Assembly: GCA_036639635.1 (NCBI GenBank)
Contig: JAVWIF010000014.1
Span: forward strand, 1 to 38,881
Reading direction: 5' to 3'
Origin: JAVWIF01 sp036639635
Lineage (GTDB): Bacteria; Bacillota_I; Bacilli_A; Erysipelotrichales; Erysipelotrichaceae
Length of the DNA stretch: 38,881 nt
The stretch's first letter is position 1; each line of letters begins with the position of its first letter. Below the pieces are notes generated by a model that was not told the origin of the DNA, did no database searches, and worked only from the letters and a program-made list of their open reading frames with translations. The translations under genes and the position numbers were made by a program. Of the stretch, positions 33,335 to 38,881 are shown piece after piece.

Positions 33335-33859
33335 ATGAAAATAATTATGATATATGATCAAATACAGGCTGGTGCTGGAACAAAAGATGATAAAATGATT
33401 CCTTTGTCAGTACAAAGAGATGCAGTAGGACCTGCTATTATGATGGAACAATTTCTTAAAAAAATTGATGGAAAAATTTTAGCATGTCTGTACTGTGGAA
33501 ATGGTACGTATTTGGAGAATAAAGAGGAAGTAACTCGTAAACTTGTTGGGATGGTTAATAAATTAAAGCCCGATGTTGTTATGTGTGGACCCGCTTTTAA
33601 TTATGCAGATTTTGCAGATATGTCAGCTCATGTTTGTAGTGAAATTATGAAACATACAGATATTCCTGCTCTGGCTGCAATGTCACAAGAAAATGAAACA
33701 ATAATAGAAGAATTTAAAGATTCTATTCTAATTGTAAAAACACCTAAAAAAGGTGGCACAGGTTTGAATGATGCATTGAGCAATATGTGCAAAGTTGCAG
33801 ATGCTTTACATCAAAATATTGATACAACTGAATTAAAAAAAGCTGTTTGCTATAATTAG
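33335..33859 (+). CDS. Stand-alone GrdB N-terminal-like protein (glycine/betaine reductase B family)
   Basis: A 174-residue protein resembling roughly the first 180 residues of the selenoprotein B subunit of glycine/sarcosine/betaine reductases: AVGPAIMMEQFL, LYCGNGTYLENKEE, KPDVVMCGPAFNYADF and PALAAMSQENE. The part that carries the selenocysteine in GrdB is absent, and the frame ends with TAG, so no UGA recoding is involved. No other reductase genes are present. A reductase role is therefore unlikely; its place in a sugar-PTS operon suggests an unknown accessory or enzymatic role. AAAGGGA precedes ATG 33335. A terminator hairpin follows. Confidence 0.7.
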   Translation: MKIIMIYDQIQAGAGTKDDKMIPLSVQRDAVGPAIMMEQFLKKIDGKILACLYCGNGTYLENKEEVTRKLVGMVNKLKPDVVMCGPAFNYADFADMSAHVCSEIMKHTDIPALAAMSQENETIIEEFKDSILIVKTPKKGGTGLNDALSNMCKVADALHQNIDTTELKKAVCYN

Positions 33860-33862
33860 ATT

Positions 33863-33889
33863 AAAAGATGAGCATGACTCATCTTTTTT
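33863..33889 (+). terminator. Terminator/attenuator before mupG
   Basis: A 10-bp perfect stem AAAAGATGAG / CTCATCTTTT (33863-33872 with 33878-33887) and a run of six Ts, only 12 bp before the mupG start. A TGC-TATAAT at 33848-33856 overlaps the end of the preceding gene and could start a transcript at the hairpin. Confidence 0.8.
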
Positions 33890-33901
33890 GGAGGAAAAAT
33901 A

Positions 33902-34996
33902 ATGCATAAATTAGGATTAAGTATTTACCCAGAACACTCAACAAGAGAGAAAGATTTTGCTTATATGGAATTAGGAGCAAAATATGGATTTACAAGAATA
34001 TTTACTTGTTTACTATCAGTAGCACAAGATAAAGATAAGATTTTTGATGAGTTTGGTACATTTATGAAGAAAGCTCATGAATTAGGATATGAAGTTGCTG
34101 TTGATACAAATCCAGAAGTATTTAAAGTATTAGGTGCTACTCCTTTGGATTTGAAAGCATTTCATGAATTAGAGGTTGATATTATTCGCTTAGATGGTCA
34201 CTTTGATGACTTTCTAGATCGTGCAATTACGCATAATCAATATGGCATTAAAATAGAATTTAATGGGAGTGCAGATACAACGATTGATTTCTTATTGAAG
34301 CATGGAGCTGATATTCATAACATGTGTGTATGTCATAATTTTTATCCACAAAGATATAGTGGAATTAGTTGGGATTTATTTATGATGTGTAATGAAAAAT
34401 GGAAAGATTTAGGATTACATACTGCAGCATTTGTATCTAGTAATGAAAAGAATACATTTGGTCCTTGGCCTGTTTCAGCAGGGTTACCAACTGTTGAAAT
34501 TCATCGTAATTTACCAATTGATTTACAGGCACGCCATATGCTTGCATGTGAGTTAATTGATGATATTTTAATTGGAAACACGTTTGCGAGTGAAGAGGAA
34601 TTAAAAGCACTTTCGCAAATTGATACAACGAAAACAATGATGCGCTTAGATTTAGATGAAAATATTAGTGAAACAGAAAAAGATATCTTATTTAATTCAC
34701 CACATTGCGGACGTGGGGATTATAGTGATTTCTATGTACGTTCTACATTGCCTAGATTTACTTTTGGAAAAGAAAGTATTCCTTATAGAAAACATACGGA
34801 TACTAAATTCCATCGTGGAGATGTTGTGATTGTTAATGATAACTTAAAACATTATCGTGCTGAGCTTGAAATAGTACTTCAAGATATTGAAAATGATGGA
34901 GAACGTAATTATGTAGGAAAACTTGCTGAACATGAGATTATTATCTTAGATGAATTAGAACTGCATCAAGATCATATGTTTGGATTTGTTAAATAA
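33902..34996 (+). CDS. mupG: MupG-like (DUF871) 6-phosphoglycosidase
   Basis: A 364-residue cytoplasmic protein: an N-terminal TIM-barrel region (LGLSIYPEHSTREKDFAYM, then RLDGHFDDF, IKIEFNGSA and NFYPQRYSG) plus a smaller C-terminal domain. In Staphylococcus aureus MupG, a member of this family, hydrolyses MurNAc-6-phosphate-beta-1,4-GlcNAc taken up by a PTS. By analogy this protein should cleave a 6-phosphorylated amino-sugar glycoside delivered by the PTS just upstream. GGAGG precedes ATG 33902, directly after the terminator hairpin, so its expression may be reduced relative to the PTS genes. A strong terminator follows. Confidence 0.85.
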   Translation: MHKLGLSIYPEHSTREKDFAYMELGAKYGFTRIFTCLLSVAQDKDKIFDEFGTFMKKAHELGYEVAVDTNPEVFKVLGATPLDLKAFHELEVDIIRLDGHFDDFLDRAITHNQYGIKIEFNGSADTTIDFLLKHGADIHNMCVCHNFYPQRYSGISWDLFMMCNEKWKDLGLHTAAFVSSNEKNTFGPWPVSAGLPTVEIHRNLPIDLQARHMLACELIDDILIGNTFASEEELKALSQIDTTKTMMRLDLDENISETEKDILFNSPHCGRGDYSDFYVRSTLPRFTFGKESIPYRKHTDTKFHRGDVVIVNDNLKHYRAELEIVLQDIENDGERNYVGKLAEHEIIILDELELHQDHMFGFVK

Positions 34997-35003
34997 TTTA
35001 AAT

Positions 35004-35042
35004 AGCAGAAGTATGGGGAATATAACATATTTCTGCTTTTTT
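35004..35042 (+). terminator. Terminator after mupG
   Basis: A 12-bp stem AGCAGAAGTATG / CATATTTCTGCT (35004-35015 with 35026-35037, one G-U) followed by TTTTT. Confidence 0.88.
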
Positions 35043-35046
35043 GTTA

Positions 35047-35102
35047 CTTCCTAGAACTTAGGAAATTTTTTTAGCAGAAGTTGTATGAAACTTAGTTATA
35101 AT
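35047..35102 (+). promoter_or_regulatory. Operator 5 and promoter of the glycosylasparaginase gene
   Basis: Dyad CTTCCTA-GAACT-TAGGAAA (35047-35065, one mismatch to the others). TATAAT (35097-35102) starts 41 bp from the centre. Confidence 0.68.
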
Positions 35103-35143
35103 TAACTTGATAAAACGTTGAATAAACAGAGAGGAGAATTACT

Positions 35144-36103
35144 ATGTGGGGTATTATAGCAACATGGAGAATGGCAGTAGAAGGAATTAGCAAAGCAAGT
35201 GAAATGTTAGAGGATAGTTACAGCAGTGGTGATGCAATTGAAGAAGCGATTAAAGCAGTAGAAGATTTTCCTTTTTATAAATCTGTGGGTTATGGAGGAC
35301 TACCAAACGAAGAGATGGAAGTAGAATTAGATGCAGCTTTTATGGATGGTACAACATTTGATATGGGTGCAGTAGGTGCTATTAAAGATTTTGCGAACCC
35401 AATTAGTATTGCACGTCGTTTAAGTAAGGAAAAGGTAAATAATTTATTAGTTGGTGAAGGCGCTGAAAAATATGCACATAAAGAAGGATTTGAGCGTAAA
35501 AATATGTTAACAGATCGTGCGAAAATTCATTATAAAAATAGAGTTAAAGAAGTCGCAGAATTAGAGATTAAACCTTATTCAGGGCACGATACAGTAGGTA
35601 TGGTTTGTTTAGATACTAAAGGTGATATGTGTGCGGCTACTAGTACTTCTGGATTATTTATGAAGAAAAAAGGAAGAGTTGGAGATTCCCCTATTTGTGG
35701 ATCTGGGTTTTACGTAGATAGCAATATAGGCGGAGCAAGTGCTACAGGTCTTGGTGAAGACTTAATGAAAGGCTGCATTTCTTATGAAATTGTTCGTTTA
35801 ATGAAAGAAGGGAAGCATCCACAAGAAGCTTGTGATATTGCAGTAAATGCTTTAGATGAAGAACTTGTTAAGCGTAGAGGTAAAGCAGGAGACTTATCTT
35901 TAATTGCGATGAATAATGAAGGGGAATGGGGAGTCGCAACAAATATTGATGGATTCTCATTTGCTGTTTCAACAAGTGAATTAGAAAAACCTATTGTTTA
36001 TTTAACGAAAAATGTAAATGGTAAAAATGTTCATGAGGTCGCAACACAAGAGTGGTTAGATAATTATATGAAGACGAGAATGGCGCCTTTAAAAGAAAAC
36101 TAA
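35144..36103 (+). CDS. N4-(beta-N-acetylglucosaminyl)-L-asparaginase (glycosylasparaginase)
   Basis: Ntn-hydrolase of 319 residues that cleaves the bond between GlcNAc and the asparagine side chain, releasing aspartate. The autoprocessing and catalytic threonine is Thr150 in SGHDTVGMV (Thr152 in the Flavobacterium enzyme). GRVGDSPICGSG and GASATGLGED are the glycosylasparaginase signatures that set it apart from isoaspartyl peptidases. There is no signal peptide, so it acts inside the cell, unlike the periplasmic or lysosomal relatives. GAGGAG precedes ATG 35144. It has its own regulated promoter (operator 5) and is followed at 7 bp by the dipeptidase. Confidence 0.92.
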   Translation: MWGIIATWRMAVEGISKASEMLEDSYSSGDAIEEAIKAVEDFPFYKSVGYGGLPNEEMEVELDAAFMDGTTFDMGAVGAIKDFANPISIARRLSKEKVNNLLVGEGAEKYAHKEGFERKNMLTDRAKIHYKNRVKEVAELEIKPYSGHDTVGMVCLDTKGDMCAATSTSGLFMKKKGRVGDSPICGSGFYVDSNIGGASATGLGEDLMKGCISYEIVRLMKEGKHPQEACDIAVNALDEELVKRRGKAGDLSLIAMNNEGEWGVATNIDGFSFAVSTSELEKPIVYLTKNVNGKNVHEVATQEWLDNYMKTRMAPLKEN

Positions 36104-36110
36104 GTAAACT

Positions 36111-37220
36111 ATGGAAAAAATAATACAAGATAAAATTGATGAATTAGCAAATATGATGATTGATGGGATTTTAGAAGTAGTGAAGATTGACAGTGTTAAA
36201 GGTACACCAAGTATTGATGCCCCTTTTGGCTTAGGGATTAAAGAGGCATTGAATAAAACATTGAGTATTGCAAGTTCTTTAGGGTTCACAACAAAAAATA
36301 TCGATAATTATATTGGATACGCACAATATGGTGAAGGTGAAGATTATATAGGTATTATTGGTCATTTAGATGTGGTAGAAGTAGGTGTTGGTTGGACACA
36401 TCCACCTTTTAGTGGTTATGTAAATGATGAAGGTAGAATCTTCTCACGAGGTATATTAGATAATAAAGGACCTATTATGAGTTGTTTATATGCCTTATAT
36501 GCAATTAAGGAATTGGGTATAAAGCTATCAAAACCAGTACGAATTATTTTTGGAACTGATGAAGAAAGTGGGTTTGAGGATTTAACATATTATTTGACTA
36601 AAGAAAAAGCACCTATCATGGGATGGACACCAGATTGCAAATATCCTGTAGTTTATGGGGAAAGAGGCAGAGCAGTGTTCATGATTTCTGCTGATAAGAA
36701 AGATATAACTTCTTTTTTTGATTTTGTGACAACATACTTTTTAGAGAGTAAAAGTAATGGAGATCGCTTAGAAATTAATTATATGGATGATGAATTTGGA
36801 GAAATGCAAATTCGTAATACAAAGTTGAAAGCTAAGGATTCTACTATGAAATTTGGGTTTACCCTAAGTTATCCGGCGGTGTGTACGTTACAAGAGATTG
36901 AAAAACAGATTGAAACGAAGCTAAGTGAAAAATTGACATTAAAGTTGATTCATAACTATAACCCTGTTAAGTTTGATAAAGATTGTTTTATGGTTAAACA
37001 ATTACAGAGTGCATATGAGAGTGTAATGCATTGTGATGGAACGCCTGTAACAACAACTGGTGGTACCTATGCCAAAGCGATGCCTAACATTGTTCCTTTT
37101 GGACCAAGTTTTCCTGGACAAAAAGGAATTGGTCATAATCCAAACGAATGGATGGATATAAAAGACATCATTAATAATGCTAAAATATATGCATTAAGTA
37201 TTTATAAGTTAGCAAAATAA
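36111..37220 (+). CDS. Short Sapep/PepV-like M20 dipeptidase
   Basis: Metal-dependent dipeptidase of the M20 family, 369 residues, about 100 shorter than usual Sapep/PepV proteins (~470). The metal-site motifs are present: GHLDVVEVG, GILDNKGP, GTDEESGFED and WTPDCKYP, and near the C-terminus GGTYAKAMPN and GHNPNEW. The segment between YGERGRAVF and the C-terminal catalytic part is shortened, implying a reduced lid domain. The ribosome binding site is weak and the start lies 7 bp after the glycosylasparaginase stop, suggesting translational coupling. It probably finishes peptides or Asx-containing products of the same pathway. Confidence 0.87.
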   Translation: MEKIIQDKIDELANMMIDGILEVVKIDSVKGTPSIDAPFGLGIKEALNKTLSIASSLGFTTKNIDNYIGYAQYGEGEDYIGIIGHLDVVEVGVGWTHPPFSGYVNDEGRIFSRGILDNKGPIMSCLYALYAIKELGIKLSKPVRIIFGTDEESGFEDLTYYLTKEKAPIMGWTPDCKYPVVYGERGRAVFMISADKKDITSFFDFVTTYFLESKSNGDRLEINYMDDEFGEMQIRNTKLKAKDSTMKFGFTLSYPAVCTLQEIEKQIETKLSEKLTLKLIHNYNPVKFDKDCFMVKQLQSAYESVMHCDGTPVTTTGGTYAKAMPNIVPFGPSFPGQKGIGHNPNEWMDIKDIINNAKIYALSIYKLAK

Positions 37221-37256
37221 GGTATACTTACATCATGTAAAGAGAGGGGTTAGTCA

Positions 37257-37997
37257 ATGAAACAAATAGAAATATGTTGTGGAAGTTATTATGATTGTTT
37301 ACAAGCGGCTTTAGGTGGTGCTAAACGTGTAGAATTAAATAGTAGTTTATATCTGGGCGGTTTAACACCCTCGTTAGGAAGTTTGTTGTTAACAAAAGAT
37401 AATACATCTCTTCAAGTAATTACGATGGTTCGTCCTCGAGGAGCGGGTTTTTGTTACGATGATGATGATTTTACAAGTATGTTGGTGGACGCTGAATTAA
37501 TGTTAGCAAATGGTGCAGATGGGATTGCCTTTGGTTGTTTAGATGCAGAAGGTAATATTGCATTAGAGCAGACAAGAGAAATGGTAGAACTTATTCATAA
37601 ATATCATAAAGAAGCAGTTTTTCATCGTGCTTATGATTGTGTTAAGGATCCTTATCAAGCGATGGATTCTTTGATTTCACTTGGCGTAGAACGCGTATTA
37701 ACTAGTGGATTAGAACCAAAGGCTATGGATGGTAAAGATTTGATTAAAGAGTTACAGGAACGTTATGGCAATAAAATAGAAATACTTGCGGGAAGTGGTA
37801 TGAATGCTAGCAATGTAAATGAATTAATGGACTATACACATATTAGCCAAGTTCATTCTTCTTGTAAAGATTGGTTGCAGGATCCAACAACCAATATCGC
37901 AAAAGTTAATTATGCATATGCTCCTACTCCTCACGAAAGTGATTATGATGTGGTTAGTAAAAGACTTGTTGAAGAGTTGATGGCAAAAATAAAGTAA
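37257..37997 (+). CDS. cutC: CutC family protein
   Basis: A 246-residue TIM-barrel protein of the CutC family, named for copper homeostasis although the biochemical role is unsettled. It shows EICCGSYYDCLQA, GGAKRVELNSSL, GGLTPSLG, MVRPRGAGFCY, FGCLD, FHRAYDC, LTSGLEP and ILAGSGMN. GAGAGGGG precedes ATG 37257. A TATACT at 37223-37228 could give it its own promoter, but it may also be the last gene of the glycosylasparaginase operon because no terminator intervenes. A convergent terminator follows. Confidence 0.93.
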   Translation: MKQIEICCGSYYDCLQAALGGAKRVELNSSLYLGGLTPSLGSLLLTKDNTSLQVITMVRPRGAGFCYDDDDFTSMLVDAELMLANGADGIAFGCLDAEGNIALEQTREMVELIHKYHKEAVFHRAYDCVKDPYQAMDSLISLGVERVLTSGLEPKAMDGKDLIKELQERYGNKIEILAGSGMNASNVNELMDYTHISQVHSSCKDWLQDPTTNIAKVNYAYAPTPHESDYDVVSKRLVEELMAKIK

Positions 37998-38021
37998 AGA
38001 AAACTATGTTTTCTTTACTTT
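37991..38021. terminator. Bidirectional terminator between cutC and the MerR gene
   Basis: A 14-bp perfect stem AAAGTAAAGAAAAC / GTTTTCTTTACTTT (37991-38004 with 38008-38021, loop TAT), overlapping both stop codons' vicinity. Confidence 0.85.
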
Positions 38022-38798
38022 TATTTGTAATTGGGTAATATATTCTTCCTTATTTTTTGTCTCATGCATATCAATAACAAAAAACTCCATGACAATGGGT
38101 TCTATTTCATAATGGTGTTGATGACAATAGGCAATCATTTCTTTTAAATAACGATAACTCGTATCATGCATTCCTTTATAATACATGGTTAGATAAGTCC
38201 CTGCATCCAATATATATTCATAACTTTCTAAAGAATCACCTAAGATAAAGACAGAGGTTGGATGAATAGTGTCAAGATTTTCAATATCTAAGAAAAATCC
38301 GGTGTTAAAGTTTCCAATGGTATAGATATGGGTTTCATATTCTTTACTTAACTTCATAAGCTGAAACTCTGTATTGTCGAGTAACGTATCAGTTTTAAGT
38401 GTAACATATTTTCGCTGGGGTAATGTTAGAAGTTGCATCTCATGCAAAGGGAAAGACAAGGAAGCGTGTAAGGATGTCTTTCGATGCTGAATATCTTTTT
38501 TCATAGCATTTAGTTCTTTAATTTTTTGATCAATGATTTGTTCCTCTTTCTCCATTAATGCAAAACTGTGTTCAATACTACGATGATTGATATACTCACG
38601 AATTGCTTCCATACTAAAACCTAGGTTTCTTAAATCACGAATCATGTTTAAGCGATAGATGTCGTTGGTGGTATATTGACGGTAATTATTTTTATCGCGC
38701 ATAGGATGAAGAATTCCTAGCTTTTCGTAATAGCGAAGCGAGTCTTGTCCGATGGAGTATAATTTAGAAATCTCATTGATTTTATAATATGTTTTCAT
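38004..38798 (-). CDS. MerR-family regulator with GyrI-like effector domain
   Basis: Transcription regulator of 264 residues. The MerR DNA-binding domain is at the start (YYKINEISKLYSIGQDSLRYY, with the wing YEKLGILHP and YRQYTTNDIYRL), followed by a dimerisation helix and a ~150-residue GyrI/BmrR-like effector-binding domain. Such proteins often sense drugs or small organic molecules and activate efflux or detoxification genes. ATG 38798 follows GAGG; an in-frame extension to 38840 lacks a ribosome binding site. No target gene is visible; it may lie beyond the window edge. The bases 38841-38881 show nothing further. Confidence 0.88.
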   Translation of the reverse strand: MKTYYKINEISKLYSIGQDSLRYYEKLGILHPMRDKNNYRQYTTNDIYRLNMIRDLRNLGFSMEAIREYINHRSIEHSFALMEKEEQIIDQKIKELNAMKKDIQHRKTSLHASLSFPLHEMQLLTLPQRKYVTLKTDTLLDNTEFQLMKLSKEYETHIYTIGNFNTGFFLDIENLDTIHPTSVFILGDSLESYEYILDAGTYLTMYYKGMHDTSYRYLKEMIAYCHQHHYEIEPIVMEFFVIDMHETKNKEEYITQLQIKVKKT

Positions 38799-38881
38799 GA
38801 TGTTATCCTCTTGAAAATAGTATACCATAAAAAGATGCAAAGAATATAAATCAAATTGTATCGTTTCATAAATTAGTATAG

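Noticed and set aside
33335..33901. Selenocysteine recoding that would extend the GrdB-like protein.
   Set aside because: The frame ends with TAG, not TGA, and is followed directly by a terminator and the mupG ribosome binding site.
1..38881. CRISPR array, insertion sequence or prophage.
   Set aside because: No regularly spaced repeats, transposase-like or phage structural genes were seen. The repeated TTTCCTA/TAGGAAA sequences are operators in separate intergenic regions, not an array.

Overview
The window is AT-rich chromosomal DNA from a low-GC Gram-positive bacterium (Bacillota). Strong AGGAGG-type ribosome binding sites, U-tailed hairpin terminators, a cdaA-cdaR-glmM operon, YitT and YjzC family proteins, a PRD-type PTS regulator and a lactose/cellobiose-type PTS all fit this. 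The overall gene style suggests Erysipelotrichales or a close relative; that placement is an impression, not a computed result. One run of exactly 100 N (18538-18637) is an assembly gap inside cdaA.

Layout. 1-9600: tail of a DUF2075-like helicase/ATPase, a possible decayed toxin-like ORF, tRNA-Gln(CUG) divergent from gltX, a hotdog thioesterase, an aminopeptidase P, a CpXC-type zinc protein, an HTH regulator with a helical-repeat tail, an unassigned small RNA with four G-tracts, an orphan sugar-type ABC ATPase, tRNA-Ala(UGC), and an AAA/DUF4143 ATPase preceded by a 17-bp perfect inverted repeat. 9600-16600: a 37-residue membrane peptide, the serine operon serC-serA, aspartate 4-decarboxylase, topoisomerase III and a YjzC-like peptide. 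16600-21660: a HAD phosphatase, then cdaA-cdaR-glmM, which couples c-di-AMP synthesis to cell-wall precursor synthesis. 21800-27450: a two-component system, then a separate cell-wall set: alpha/beta hydrolase, a membrane-anchored MurF-like ligase and a D-Ala-D-Ala ligase-like enzyme with a shortened substrate loop.

27475-38000 is the most interesting part: a sugar-PTS cluster containing a YitT membrane protein, a LicR/MtlR-type PRD activator, an RDD protein, PTS IIA/IIB/IIC of the lactose/cellobiose family, a stand-alone GrdB N-terminal-like protein, a MupG (DUF871) 6-phosphoglycosidase-like protein, a cytoplasmic glycosylasparaginase, a short Sapep-type M20 dipeptidase, and CutC. Five near-identical dyads, TTTCCTA-N4/5-TAGGAAA, occur in this region. 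Each has its centre 41-42 bp from the first base of a -10 hexamer, including one on the minus strand for yitT. This defines a local regulon, most simply controlled by the PRD activator. The gene content suggests PTS-coupled uptake and breakdown of asparagine-linked amino sugars (for example GlcNAc-Asn or chitobiosyl-Asn from glycoproteins), with glycosylasparaginase releasing aspartate and the dipeptidase finishing peptide stubs. That substrate is an inference. The window ends with a MerR-type regulator on the minus strand.

Protein families were recognised by eye from motifs; no database search was run.
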